Counted from the first letter of the stretch, positions 17,558 to 26,634 are shown. The stretch: DNA of 64,000 nucleotides from G963667975 sp963677395 (GCA_963677395.2 OY781965.2:1178001-1242000), one strand, 5' to 3'. Notes: generated from the letters alone by a model not told the origin. A program made the numbers and translations.

Positions 17558-19768
17558 ATGAAAAGAAAACTATCGTTTGTTTTTATGTTGACATTGTTCT
17601 TAATTTCAGGAACAATGCTCAATGCTCAGACATTAGTAAATGAGCACTTTGACTATCCTGTTGGAGACTCAATTACAGCCCACGGATGGATTGGCCATAG
17701 TGGATTTGGAACAAATACACTAACAGTGAGTACGGGAAATCTTTCTTATACAGGTTATCCTGTTGCTTCTGGAAATAGTGTTTACATGAAAAATAGTGGT
17801 CATGATGCTCACAAAGATTTTACTTTTCAAACTTCAGGCAGTGTATATGCAGCTGCTATTATTAAAGTAGATTCTTCTAAAACTACCGGAGATTATTTCA
17901 TGCACTTCATGAAGCCTAATAATACTACTATTTTAGTAGGTCGGGTATTCATCAAAAGAGATGCAACATTAACAAATAAATTTGCCTTTGGAATATCAAA
18001 AAACTCTGCAATTGCAAGCGCTGCATTAACCTCATACAATTACAATGTAAATACTGAATATCTTGTTGTTTTAAAATATAATTTAAAACCAGGAACAGCA
18101 AATGATAGTGTATCACTGTTTATCAATCCGGCAATTTCAACAGAAGGAGCTCCAACTTTAGTTGCGACAGATATGTCTGCTTCTGAAATAGATACAATTG
18201 CCTCAATATCAATAAGACAAGGGAATTCAGCAAATGCAGCATCTCTTCGAATTGACGAAATACGTGTAGCAACTAACTGGAATGATGTTATTGGTTATGG
18301 AGCTGTTGTTGCAATGCCTACAATTTCAACTGGCTCTAATTCAGGTATTACCCAAACAACTGCTACTCTTGAAGGAAATGTTACTGCTGATGGTGGTGCT
18401 CTTGTTACTGCCCGTGGTTTCTGTTGGGGAGTCACTGTTGATCCAGCTCTTACGGACAGTGTAACTACTGTAACCGGAACTATTGGGGCATTTTCTGCCA
18501 TCTTAAATAACTTAACAGCCGGAACGACGTACCATTATCGTGCATATGCTACTAATTCAGCTGGAACTTCTTATGGTGCTGATTCAATGTTTACTACTGC
18601 AAATGCGAATGTTGCACCCGTCGTAACTACCGGAACAGTATCAAATATTACTACAACTACAGCAACCGTTGGAGGAGAAGTTACTGCTGATGGTGGTGCT
18701 ACTGTAACTGCTCGTGGTATTTGCTGGTCAACATCAGCTAATCCAACAATTACGGACAACCATTCATCAGAAACCGGTACAATTGGAACGTTCACGAGCG
18801 ATCTTTCAGGATTAACTCCAGCAACGATGTATCACGTGAGAGCTTATGCAACTAACTCAGTTGAAACTTCTTATGGCGATGATGTTGCTTTTACAACAGC
18901 CACTCCAATTCCAACCTATACTATTGCTCAAGTTAAAGGTGTTAATGCTAATGGCATCGCAGACTCATTAAACGTAAAATGCAAACTCGAAGGCGTTGTA
19001 CACGGAATTAACTTTACTGCAACAGGTTATTCATTCTATATCATTGATGGTAATGCTGGTATTAATGTGTACAGGCAAGGTACAGCATTTAGCTACCAAG
19101 TTACAGAAGGTGATCGAATCCGTGCTATCGGTAAAATTACACAATACAATGGTTTAACGGAAATTGCTGTTGATTCTATTACTTTTATTTCAGCTGGAAA
19201 TCAATTAAATACTCCTACTGTAGTAACTACTCTGACAGAAGCAAATGAATCTCAACTGGTTCGTATGGATAATCTGGTATTGGTTAATCCTGCAACCTGG
19301 CCTGTAACAGCATCATCTTCCGCTTTGAATGTAAAAGCATTATATGGTACTGATACCATTGTTATCAGAATTCATAACTTAACAACTTTAAACGGCTCAC
19401 CTGCTCCAAATCAGGCATTCTCCATTGTTGGCTTATGCACTCAGTTTGATTCATCAAATCCATATACCAGCGGATATCAGATTATGCCACGTTATTTAGC
19501 TGACCGTATTGGTGGTATTGGTATTAATGAAAATACTTTGGCATCAGTAAAAATTTATCCAAATCCGGCAACTGATTTTGTTACAGTAGAAAATGCGATG
19601 AATTCAACCATTAAAGTTTTCTCGACTGTTGGCGAATTAATCTGGAGCGGTAAGGCAAACAATGCTAAAACTTCAATCTCTACACAAAACTGGACAAAAG
19701 GAATTTATTTTATCCAGTTGATAAATGGCGAAACTATTACGAAAACAACCAAATTTGTAGTAAAATAA
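17558..19768 (+). CDS. T9SS-exported protein with FN3-like repeats and OB-fold domain
   Basis: This is a 736-residue secreted protein. The order is: signal peptide (1-24); a jelly-roll or LamG-like domain (about 25-245); two fibronectin type III-like repeats (about 250-345 and 350-447); an OB-fold segment of the DUF5689 type (about 450-560) resembling those attached to secreted nucleases; and a type A T9SS sorting domain (about 665-736, starting KIYPNPATDFV and ending FVVK). No nuclease active site was seen, so the role is unknown; binding of a surface or extracellular ligand is the simplest reading. The two FN3 repeats are similar even at DNA level with a 300-bp offset. It is monocistronic between a promoter and a strong terminator. 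Confidence 0.8.
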   Translation: MKRKLSFVFMLTLFLISGTMLNAQTLVNEHFDYPVGDSITAHGWIGHSGFGTNTLTVSTGNLSYTGYPVASGNSVYMKNSGHDAHKDFTFQTSGSVYAAAIIKVDSSKTTGDYFMHFMKPNNTTILVGRVFIKRDATLTNKFAFGISKNSAIASAALTSYNYNVNTEYLVVLKYNLKPGTANDSVSLFINPAISTEGAPTLVATDMSASEIDTIASISIRQGNSANAASLRIDEIRVATNWNDVIGYGAVVAMPTISTGSNSGITQTTATLEGNVTADGGALVTARGFCWGVTVDPALTDSVTTVTGTIGAFSAILNNLTAGTTYHYRAYATNSAGTSYGADSMFTTANANVAPVVTTGTVSNITTTTATVGGEVTADGGATVTARGICWSTSANPTITDNHSSETGTIGTFTSDLSGLTPATMYHVRAYATNSVETSYGDDVAFTTATPIPTYTIAQVKGVNANGIADSLNVKCKLEGVVHGINFTATGYSFYIIDGNAGINVYRQGTAFSYQVTEGDRIRAIGKITQYNGLTEIAVDSITFISAGNQLNTPTVVTTLTEANESQLVRMDNLVLVNPATWPVTASSSALNVKALYGTDTIVIRIHNLTTLNGSPAPNQAFSIVGLCTQFDSSNPYTSGYQIMPRYLADRIGGIGINENTLASVKIYPNPATDFVTVENAMNSTIKVFSTVGELIWSGKANNAKTSISTQNWTKGIYFIQLINGETITKTTKFVVK
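18316..18900 (+). repeat. Tandem FN3-coding repeat, 300-bp period
   Basis: The stretch TTACTGCTGATGGTGGTGCT occurs at 18381 and again exactly 300 bp later at 18681. It lies within two consecutive FN3-like domain repeats that stay alignable at DNA level, indicating a fairly recent internal duplication. Confidence 0.7.
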
Positions 19769-19794
19769 TCCTTGGATTATCAGATAAGATAAAA

Positions 19795-19826
19795 GGCTTC
19801 CCGGAATTTTCCGGGAAGCCTTTTTC
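19795..19826 (+). terminator. Strong hairpin terminator
   Basis: GGCTTCCCGGAA (19795-19806) pairs with TTCCGGGAAGCC (19809-19820), followed by TTTTTCTTT. It closes the T9SS protein gene. Confidence 0.85.
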
Positions 19827-20041
19827 TTTATTGTTTTTTATTTTGTCACGAAATATGTTCAGATTGCCGGTAAATACTCTAATGTAGTATGTTTTTATTG
19901 ATCAAGCCTGTTCCTTTAGTTATATTTGATTCGAAATAATGATCTGCGAACTAAATAACGAATCGGAATTATGTAATATTCACAATTTGTTTTTTGAATG
20001 ATGACAACGTGATTTATAAGTGATAAGATGACAATAATTTG

Positions 20042-20071
20042 TTTGCAGATTCAATCTTTTTGTTAAATTTG
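20042..20071 (+). promoter_or_regulatory. Promoter of the exported redox cluster
   Basis: TTTG (20042-20045), an 18-bp spacer and TAAATTTG (20064-20071) match the Bacteroidota -33/-7 pattern. Transcription would start about 35 bp before the cytochrome gene. Confidence 0.5.
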
Positions 20072-20110
20072 CACCCTTTCTAAACCGTATTAGCATATAA
20101 TTTTAGTTTT

Positions 20111-20449
20111 ATGAAAAAAATCCTGCCCATTTTATTTATTGCATTTATTATTGCTATTTGCAGTTGTAAAAATGAGAGTGAAGACCAGTTAGCTGCAGTA
20201 CCCTGTGATTCGGGTACCGTTACTTATTCACAACAGATAAAAACTCTATTTGATGGTAAATGTATTTCTTGCCATTCAGGAGGAGCAAATGTTTGTGAGC
20301 TGAATTCCTATGCTAATGCAAAACAGTATGTAGATCAGTTTGGTGAACTACTCTACAATATGGTTGCAAATAACACGCATCAGGGAGTAAATCTTACTCC
20401 TTGTGAAAAGGCACAGTTACAAAAGTGGGTCGTAAATCCAATTCAATAG
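20111..20449 (+). CDS. Small c-type cytochrome-like lipoprotein
   Basis: This 112-residue lipoprotein has a hydrophobic leader ending ICSC, with C19 the likely lipidated residue. A single haem-binding motif CISCH (C51, C54, H55) follows YSQQIKTLFDGK, a context typical of surface c-type cytochromes in Bacteroidota. A methionine (M85) in YNMVANN and further cysteines (C62, C98) are present; the distal haem ligand cannot be assigned. It is the first gene of a run reading DUF5777 barrel, CxxCH/Reeler-like protein, DUF2271 protein and HMA protein. A role in extracytoplasmic electron transfer is inferred. Confidence 0.75.
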   Translation: MKKILPILFIAFIIAICSCKNESEDQLAAVPCDSGTVTYSQQIKTLFDGKCISCHSGGANVCELNSYANAKQYVDQFGELLYNMVANNTHQGVNLTPCEKAQLQKWVVNPIQ

Positions 20450-20456
20450 TAATCAG

Positions 20457-21356
20457 ATGATCATGAAATACACAAAGGTACTTATAAGTGCAGCTTTAAT
20501 ACTTGCTGGATTTATGCTTAAGGCGCAGGATACAGAACAGGTTGAAACACAGCTTCCCGAATATGCTGAGCAAACGTTTTCATCTACACGGATGTATAGT
20601 TCTCACACGATAGAAACTATGTATCAGGGTGAAATGAGCTTTATTCTGGGGCACCGAATGGGCAAACTTAATCAGGGAGCTGAAAATTTATGGGGATTTT
20701 ACTCAGCATCTACCCGATTGGGACTAGATTTTGGAGTGAAAGACTGGGCTACAGTTGGCGCAGGAATTCATACGATTAATAAAATTTTCGATGGTTTTGC
20801 AAAATTCAGACTTATTCGTCAGTGTTCCGGGATAAAAGAATTTCCGGTTACTATCACGTATTATACCAGTGCTGAAATACGGTCAAACAAGCTGGATATT
20901 GCAGAAAGTGAAGTGAATTTCAGTCGCAGATTATCCTTTACACATCAATTGTTGATCGCCCGAAAATTCAATGATAATCTCAGCCTACAGCTTATGCCTA
21001 CTTTGGTTCATCGAAACCTTGTTAAAACATCAGGTGATAAAAACAATGTATTTTCAATTGGAGCGATGGGTCGTTACAAAATCAGTCGTCGGGTAGCTGT
21101 AATTGCAGAATACTTTTATGTATTCCCAGATCAGATTAAACTTACCGAATCGGGACGGGAGCATCAAAATCCATTTGCTTTAGGAATAGAAATATTCACA
21201 GGTCGTCGTCACGCATTCCAGATATGTCTGGCAAATGTTCAGGCAATGAATGATAGAAATTATCTTACTGAAAATAGCGAGAAATTCAGCAAAGATGGCA
21301 TGAATATTGGATTTAATATTTCAACAGTGTTCACTCTCTTCCAAAAGAAGGATTAA
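20457..21356 (+). CDS. DUF5777-like outer-membrane beta-barrel protein
   Basis: This 299-residue protein starts 7 bp after the cytochrome gene. It has a signal peptide (to about residue 23, LKAQ) and then alternating amphipathic strands throughout, as expected for an outer-membrane barrel (for example EMSFILGHRMG, TRLGLDFGVKDWATVGAGI, SLQLMPTLVHRN). It resembles DUF5777 proteins, which in Bacteroidota are often encoded beside c-type cytochrome or YceI genes. It could be a porin or the membrane anchor of a redox complex; no substrate can be deduced. Two closely spaced starts are possible (ATG at 20457 or 20463). Confidence 0.7.
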   Translation: MIMKYTKVLISAALILAGFMLKAQDTEQVETQLPEYAEQTFSSTRMYSSHTIETMYQGEMSFILGHRMGKLNQGAENLWGFYSASTRLGLDFGVKDWATVGAGIHTINKIFDGFAKFRLIRQCSGIKEFPVTITYYTSAEIRSNKLDIAESEVNFSRRLSFTHQLLIARKFNDNLSLQLMPTLVHRNLVKTSGDKNNVFSIGAMGRYKISRRVAVIAEYFYVFPDQIKLTESGREHQNPFALGIEIFTGRRHAFQICLANVQAMNDRNYLTENSEKFSKDGMNIGFNISTVFTLFQKKD

Positions 21357-21371
21357 ATAAATTAATAAATT

Positions 21372-21905
21372 ATGAAAAAAGGAATTTTTACCGTATTTGC
21401 AATGTCTGCAATTACAATAGCAACTCTTGGTTTTATGCCACCTTCAACAGAAAATACACCTCCGGGAAACACAGGTTCCCCTGCTGATGGAAAAGATTGT
21501 TCAAGTTGTCATCGTGGAAAAGTGAAGTCGATCGACAACATTATTACTTCAAACGGAGGAAACGAATATGAAGCAGGCAAGACTTATACCATCACATTGA
21601 ATCTTAAAGGAGACAAACAATCTAAAAAATATGGATTTCAGGTTTCTCCTCAAAACGAAAAAGGCAAGCAACTTGGAAAATTTGTGGTAACAAATGCCAA
21701 AGAAACAAAGCTTGCAGGTAATGGAAAATATATAAACCAAACTGCTGCTGGAACAGTTGGCTCTAACGGTGTAAAAAGCTGGAACTTTGAGTGGGTAGCT
21801 CCTGCAAAAGGCTCTGGTGATGCAACAATCTATGGCTCTTTTTATGTAAGTGGTTCACAATCGATTGTTTACACTTCTAAATTGGTTTTGAAAGAAAAGA
21901 AATAG
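21372..21905 (+). CDS. Exported CxxCH protein with Reeler-like (choice-of-anchor V) domain
   Basis: This 177-residue protein has a signal peptide (1-20). Next comes a short Pro/Gly-rich linker and TGSPADGKDCSSCHRG, where CSSCH (C43, C46, H47) is a haem c-attachment-type motif. A beta-sandwich resembling the Reeler/choice-of-anchor V domain follows (about 60-175). It ends in a short lysine tail rather than a T9SS domain. It lies 15 bp after the DUF5777 gene. The combination of a haem motif and an adhesion-type fold in a cytochrome run suggests an outer-surface electron carrier or binding protein; this is inference. Confidence 0.7.
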   Translation: MKKGIFTVFAMSAITIATLGFMPPSTENTPPGNTGSPADGKDCSSCHRGKVKSIDNIITSNGGNEYEAGKTYTITLNLKGDKQSKKYGFQVSPQNEKGKQLGKFVVTNAKETKLAGNGKYINQTAAGTVGSNGVKSWNFEWVAPAKGSGDATIYGSFYVSGSQSIVYTSKLVLKEKK

Positions 21906-21930
21906 ATCATATTAATACCAATAATCCAAT

Positions 21931-22719
21931 ATGAAAAAATTATCATTACTTATAGTTTTGTTTCTATTTGTCGTTGTTGCAAATTCACAAACAAAAGGAA
22001 CATTGACATTCACTGTAACAACAGCGGCTACCGGAGGATACAGCCCTAAACATCTCTTAGCTATTTGGATAGAAAAAGCAGATGGAACGTTTATCAAAAC
22101 GAAACTTAAAAAAGGGAATAATTACACTCAATATCTAAACGTTTGGAAAACCAAATCAAACAATAGCGTTACAGATGCTACTACTGGAGCAACTATATCC
22201 AGTCATCAGACACCCGAAACAATAACATGGAATGGTACTGATGTTAATGGAAATCTTGTACCTGACGGAGATTATAAACTATGGATTCAGATGGCATATA
22301 GCAATGTAAATGGACCAACTTACAGTATTTCATTTACGAAAGGAACAAGTAGTGCAAATCCAACTATTCCGGATCAAACAAACTTTAAAACCATGTCATT
22401 AAGCTGGGTTCCCGATTTCACTGGTATTAACGATGAAGTAGCTTCTGATTTTTCATTTAATGTAACCCCAAATCCGATTTCAGGTGATGCAAAAATTCTG
22501 TTCACACTGAGTGGAAAGACTAGTGTTGTTGCAGAAATGTTTGATTTGTCAGGTAAAAAAGTAAAAGTAATCTTCAACGGTTCGATGAACGCAGGAGAAA
22601 ACACTTTGTCATTAAATACTGTTGATTCTAATTCAGCACGTATTCCCAAAGGGATTTATCTGATCACTTTAACCATTAATGATAAAAAATATTCTCAAAA
22701 AGTGCTAATCAACCGTTAA
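21931..22719 (+). CDS. DUF2271-like protein with T9SS sorting domain
   Basis: This 262-residue exported protein has a signal peptide (1-19). A beta-rich domain of the DUF2271 type follows (about 22-165; SPKHLLAIWIEKADGTFIKT and WNGTDVNGNLVPDGDYKLWI are characteristic). The end is a type A T9SS sorting domain (about 175-262; NVTPNPISGDAKI to KVLINR). In other bacteria DUF2271 proteins occur with PepSY and ApbE flavin-transfer genes, linking them to extracytoplasmic redox chemistry. Here the partners are CxxCH proteins and no ApbE or PepSY gene is in the window. It sits in the same run as the cytochrome genes. Confidence 0.75.
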   Translation: MKKLSLLIVLFLFVVVANSQTKGTLTFTVTTAATGGYSPKHLLAIWIEKADGTFIKTKLKKGNNYTQYLNVWKTKSNNSVTDATTGATISSHQTPETITWNGTDVNGNLVPDGDYKLWIQMAYSNVNGPTYSISFTKGTSSANPTIPDQTNFKTMSLSWVPDFTGINDEVASDFSFNVTPNPISGDAKILFTLSGKTSVVAEMFDLSGKKVKVIFNGSMNAGENTLSLNTVDSNSARIPKGIYLITLTINDKKYSQKVLINR

Positions 22720-22749
22720 TTCTATACTTTTGCAAAAAAACAAATCAAA

Positions 22750-23097
22750 ATGAAAAAGTTAATTCCCGTTTTAGTTGCACTGTTTGTGCTTGTTGGTACA
22801 TCTGTTAGTTATGCTCAGTCTCCAGCGAAAGCTGCCACTCTCACAGAATTCAAGGTTAAAGTAACATTCCATTGTGCAAATGGTAAAGCATTAATTGAAA
22901 AAGAATTGATTAAAACTGATGGTATTAAAAAAGTTTCTGCTGACCTTGAAACGAAAGTTGTAACAGTATCTTACGATAGCAACAAAACTAATCGTGAAAA
23001 AATTATTGAAGCGATTGAGAAAATAGGTTACTATACTGAATTTACGCCAAAAGATAAAAAGATTGAAAAAGCATGTTCTCATGGTGAACAACACTAA
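22750..23097 (+). CDS. Exported heavy-metal-associated (HMA) domain protein
   Basis: This 115-residue protein has a signal peptide (to about residue 22, SYAQ) and one ferredoxin-like HMA domain (about 31-98). The usual CxxC metal site reads HCANGK: C42 is present but the second cysteine position is G45. A C-terminal CSHGEQH tail (C109, H111, H115) could supply other ligands. It probably binds or passes a metal ion in the periplasm, or has lost that role. An internal -7-like TACTTTTG (22725-22732) precedes it, so it may be transcribed both with the redox run and alone. A strong terminator follows. Confidence 0.78.
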   Translation: MKKLIPVLVALFVLVGTSVSYAQSPAKAATLTEFKVKVTFHCANGKALIEKELIKTDGIKKVSADLETKVVTVSYDSNKTNREKIIEAIEKIGYYTEFTPKDKKIEKACSHGEQH

Positions 23098-23112
23098 TAA
23101 TTGATGAATGCT

Positions 23113-23145
23113 AAAAAAGGCAGGCAATTTTGTCTGCCTTTTTTG
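23113..23145 (+). terminator. Terminator of the redox run
   Basis: GGCAGGCA (23119-23126) pairs with TGTCTGCC (23131-23138) with one G-U pair, flanked by A- and T-tracts. Confidence 0.8.
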
Positions 23146-23156
23146 TTTAAATTAGG

Positions 23157-23185
23157 TTGGTTTTGAAGCAAATTATCTACCTTTG
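23157..23185 (+). promoter_or_regulatory. Putative ackA promoter
   Basis: TTGG at 23157 and TACCTTTG at 23178-23185, with 17-18 bp between them, fit the -33/-7 pattern. They lie 48 bp before ackA. Confidence 0.4.
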
Positions 23186-23232
23186 ACGTCAATTTATTAA
23201 ACACTCATTCGTTTATATATACCGTATCATTC

Positions 23233-24435
23233 ATGAAAATTTTAGTATTAAACTGTGGGAGCTCATCAATTAAGTATCAATTAATTGATATGGCTAACAA
23301 TGCTGATGTATTAGCAAAAGGTTTGGTTGAGCGTATTGGTCTCGAAGATGCAGAATTAACGCATCAACCCAAGAATAAGGATAAATTTAAATTAGTACAA
23401 TCAATTCCAGATCATCAGGTTGGTATTAATCTGATTTTGAAATCATTGGTTGATCCTGTACATGGAGTAATTAAAGATGTAAATGAAATTTCAGCAGTTG
23501 GACATCGCGTTGCTCATGGTGGCGAAAACTTCAAAACCAGCGTTTTGGTAACTGATTCTGTGAAAAAAGATATTGAAAAATGTATCGAACTGGCACCTTT
23601 ACACAATCCTGCAAACCTGAAAGGAATAACATCTATTGAGGCAATTATGCCGAATATTCCTCAATGTGCTGCATTTGATACCTCATTCCACCAATCAATG
23701 CCCAAACATGCATATTTATACGCTATTCCTTATGAATATTACGATAAATACAGAGTACGTCGTTATGGATTTCACGGAACTAGTCATAAATATGTAGCCC
23801 AAAAAGCGTGCGACATTTTAGGTGCTGACATTGAAAAAATGAAAATCATCACTTGCCATTTAGGAAACGGAGCTTCTGTTGCTGCTATTAAAAATGGCGA
23901 ATCGATTGATACTTCAATGGGCTTTACTCCGGTAGAAGGGCTTGTAATGGGTACTCGTTGTGGCGATGTGGATCTTGGAATTACATTGTTCCTTGCCGAA
24001 AAAGAAGGCTTAAGCATTCAACAAACCAATGATCTTTTTAATAAGAAAAGTGGTTTGGTAGGTGTTTCTGGTGTTTCTTTCGATATGCGTGACATAGAAA
24101 AAGCTGAAGCAGAAGGGAATGAAAGAGCTGCTGTTGCATTAAAAATGTTTGACTACAGAGTTAAAAAATATATAGGTGCTTATGCTGCTGCAATGGGTGG
24201 GGTCGATTTAATCATCTTCACCGGTGGTATTGGCGAAAATGCTTGTAATGTTCGTAAAGGTGTTTGTGAAGGATTGGAATTTTTAGGCGTTGACTTTGAT
24301 GCTGAAAAGAACAAAGGATTACGCGGAGTGGATGCAGTTCTTACCAAAGATAATTCAAAAACAAAAGTTATGGTTGTGACTACAAATGAGGAACTTGTAA
24401 TAGCAACAGATACTTACAATATTGTTTGCTGTTAA
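23233..24435 (+). CDS. ackA: Acetate kinase
   Basis: This 400-residue enzyme makes ATP from acetyl phosphate and ADP, giving acetate. The acetokinase signatures are plain: LVLNCGSSSIKYQL at the N-terminus, RRYGFHGTSHKYV near 178-190, and FTGGIGENA in the C-terminal domain. The length is normal. No phosphotransacetylase (pta) gene is adjacent, unlike in many bacteria where the two are paired. It has its own promoter and terminator. It implies acetate production in fermentative or overflow metabolism. Confidence 0.96.
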   Translation: MKILVLNCGSSSIKYQLIDMANNADVLAKGLVERIGLEDAELTHQPKNKDKFKLVQSIPDHQVGINLILKSLVDPVHGVIKDVNEISAVGHRVAHGGENFKTSVLVTDSVKKDIEKCIELAPLHNPANLKGITSIEAIMPNIPQCAAFDTSFHQSMPKHAYLYAIPYEYYDKYRVRRYGFHGTSHKYVAQKACDILGADIEKMKIITCHLGNGASVAAIKNGESIDTSMGFTPVEGLVMGTRCGDVDLGITLFLAEKEGLSIQQTNDLFNKKSGLVGVSGVSFDMRDIEKAEAEGNERAAVALKMFDYRVKKYIGAYAAAMGGVDLIIFTGGIGENACNVRKGVCEGLEFLGVDFDAEKNKGLRGVDAVLTKDNSKTKVMVVTTNEELVIATDTYNIVCC

Positions 24436-24455
24436 TACGCAATAAATAACATTTT

Positions 24456-24487
24456 AAGCCTCCGTTTACTTTACGGGGGCTTTTTAG
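24456..24487 (+). terminator. ackA terminator
   Basis: AAGCCTCCGT (24456-24465) pairs with ACGGGGGCTT (24473-24482) with one wobble, followed by a run of T. Confidence 0.75.
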
Positions 24488-24533
24488 TTTTATCGAAATA
24501 GCATTATCTTTATGCGATCAAATATGAAGAAAA

Positions 24534-25901
24534 GTGGCCAAAACTCAAACATTATACTTTTGTCAGAATTGTGGAGCACAGTCAGTTAAATGGATGGGTA
24601 GATGCTCTTCCTGTGGCGAATGGAATTCACTTGTTGAGGAAGTTGTTCAAAAAGAATCATCCAAAAAAGGAACAGCATCAACATTCAAGAGTGAACATAA
24701 TAAACCAATGAAGCTGGTAGATATTCCGGCAGAAGATGAAGCGAACCGCATTAATACAGGGAATCAGGAATTAAACAGAGTATTGGGAGGCGGTTTAGTA
24801 GCCGGCTCTGTAGTACTTGTTGGAGGTGAGCCTGGAATAGGTAAATCCACGTTGCTCCTGCAGTTTGCGTTACAATTAAAACACAAGAAACTTTTGTACA
24901 TAAGCGGGGAGGAGAGCGCCCGCCAGATTTCCATGCGTGCAGAGCGTACCGGAAGTCCTAATGATAATTGCTATATTCTTACTGAAACTAAAACTCAGGA
25001 TATCTTTCTGCATATTCAAACGTTGCAACCTGAAATTATTATTGTTGATTCAATACAAACGCTCACTACAGATTTAATTGAATCCTCTGCCGGAAGTATT
25101 TCTCAAATAAGAGAATGTGCCGCTGAATTTCAAAAGTTTGCAAAACTTACCAATGTTCCGGTTTTTCTCATTGGGCATATCACAAAAGACGGAGCGATAG
25201 CTGGTCCGAAAATACTGGAACACATGGTTGATGTTGTCCTTCAGTTTGAAGGCGACAGAAACTACGGCTATCGCATTCTTCGCTCCGTAAAAAACCGGTT
25301 TGGATCAACATCCGAATTGGGCATTTTTGAAATGAGTGACAAAGGTCTTCGCGAAGTGTCTAATCCTTCCGAAATTCTTTTGTCACAACGTGATGATAAA
25401 TTGAGTGGAACAGCCATTGCATCTACGTTAGAAGGGTTACGACCTATGCTTATTGAAATACAGGCGTTGGTTGGAACTGCTGCTTATGGAACCCCGCAGC
25501 GTTCCTCTACAGGATTTGAGCTTAGGCGGCTCGGTATGTTACTTGCTGTACTGGAAAAACGATGTGGATTCAGGCTTGGAAGTAAAGATGTGTTTTTAAA
25601 TATTGCCGGAGGCATACGTGTAGATGACCCTGCAATTGATCTGGCTGTAATCTGCGCAATTTTGTCATCAAATGAAGATATTGCATTAAGTCCCCATTAT
25701 TGTTTTGCTGCAGAAGTTGGTCTTACCGGAGAAATTCGTCCGGTTAATCGTATAGAGCAACGTATAGCTGAAGCCGATAAACTTGGATTTGAAAAAATAT
25801 TCATTTCAAAATACAATGCAAAAGGGATTGATGTAAAGAAATATTCTATTGAAATACAATATATTAAAACAGTTGTAGAGGTTTTTAAACAGCTTTTTTA
25901 A
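24534..25901 (+). CDS. radA: DNA repair protein RadA
   Basis: This 455-residue RecA-like ATPase/helicase promotes branch migration in recombinational repair. The N-terminal zinc finger has C10, C13, C24 and C27. Walker A is GGEPGIGKST (97-106), the RadA-specific motif KNRFG is at 253-257, and a C-terminal Lon-like domain is present. The start is a GTG: it gives MAKTQTLYFCQNCG, the standard beginning of the family. The nearest ATG, at 24523, is in another frame. Confidence 0.95.
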   Translation: MAKTQTLYFCQNCGAQSVKWMGRCSSCGEWNSLVEEVVQKESSKKGTASTFKSEHNKPMKLVDIPAEDEANRINTGNQELNRVLGGGLVAGSVVLVGGEPGIGKSTLLLQFALQLKHKKLLYISGEESARQISMRAERTGSPNDNCYILTETKTQDIFLHIQTLQPEIIIVDSIQTLTTDLIESSAGSISQIRECAAEFQKFAKLTNVPVFLIGHITKDGAIAGPKILEHMVDVVLQFEGDRNYGYRILRSVKNRFGSTSELGIFEMSDKGLREVSNPSEILLSQRDDKLSGTAIASTLEGLRPMLIEIQALVGTAAYGTPQRSSTGFELRRLGMLLAVLEKRCGFRLGSKDVFLNIAGGIRVDDPAIDLAVICAILSSNEDIALSPHYCFAAEVGLTGEIRPVNRIEQRIAEADKLGFEKIFISKYNAKGIDVKKYSIEIQYIKTVVEVFKQLF

Positions 25902-26055
25902 TTCGATTCTGCTTTTCTCAAATGCAGGTTTATCCCCCTGCTCTTCAAGAATATAATTAATGATAACAAAATTCATTAATCTGATTTATAGCTTATTAAA
26001 CATAGATTGTTGAAAATCCATTGAAAACTATGCTCTATATTTAGAAAAGAATGTG

Positions 26056-26063
26056 TAACTTTG
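26056..26063 (+). promoter_or_regulatory. Putative -7 element of the DUF177-rpmF genes
   Basis: TAACTTTG followed by GCACCC fits the consensus and sits 31 bp before the DUF177 start. No clear -33 was seen. Confidence 0.4.
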
Positions 26064-26094
26064 CACCCTTGAAAAAATGTGCGGATAGTATATT

Positions 26095-26610
26095 ATGGGA
26101 ACTCTGAAAGAATTCGTGATATCATTTGCTGGGTTAAGTGAAGGAATCCATAAATATAACTATAAAATTGGCCGTTCATTTTTTGAGGAAGCAGAATCGA
26201 CTGAAATAGAAGATGGTGATGTTGAAGTTAAATTGGAGCTGGAAAAGCAAACTCGTATGCTTATTTTTAACTTTCAAATTTCCGGAACAATTGTTGTCCC
26301 ATGCGACAGGTGTTTAGACCCTATGGATGTTGAGATAGAATCAGAAAACAGGCTGATTATTAAATTTGGTGAACGTTGGGATGAAGAGGACGATGAAGTA
26401 TTAATTATACCCGAACACGAACATAAAATTGACATCAAACAGTTTGTAGCTGAATTTATTGAACTGCAAATTCCTATGCGGAAAGTTCATCCGGAAGATG
26501 AAAATGGAGAAAGTAGCTGTAATCCTGAAATTCTGAAAAAGTTAAAAGAACATCAGGCAACAGAAATAGATCCACGCTGGGAAGCGTTAAAGAATTTGAA
26601 GATCAATTAA
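26095..26610 (+). CDS. DUF177 (YceD) family protein
   Basis: This is a 171-residue cytoplasmic protein of the YceD/DUF177 family, which in most bacteria is encoded directly before rpmF and is linked to 23S rRNA or ribosome maturation. It has the conserved CDRCLDP motif (C70, C73) and the typical C-terminal IDPRWEALKNL. The acidic middle (GERWDEEDDE) is also typical. rpmF follows after 24 bp, and then plsX and fabH: the usual ribosome-lipid synthesis linkage. Confidence 0.88.
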   Translation: MGTLKEFVISFAGLSEGIHKYNYKIGRSFFEEAESTEIEDGDVEVKLELEKQTRMLIFNFQISGTIVVPCDRCLDPMDVEIESENRLIIKFGERWDEEDDEVLIIPEHEHKIDIKQFVAEFIELQIPMRKVHPEDENGESSCNPEILKKLKEHQATEIDPRWEALKNLKIN

Positions 26611-26634
26611 TATAAACCTTTAATACACAAAGCT

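Larger units (their letters stand above)
19769..20110. other. Intergenic region before the cytochrome cluster
   Basis: This 342-bp stretch holds the terminator at 19795-19826 and a promoter at 20042-20071. Nothing else is recognisable. Confidence 0.6.
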
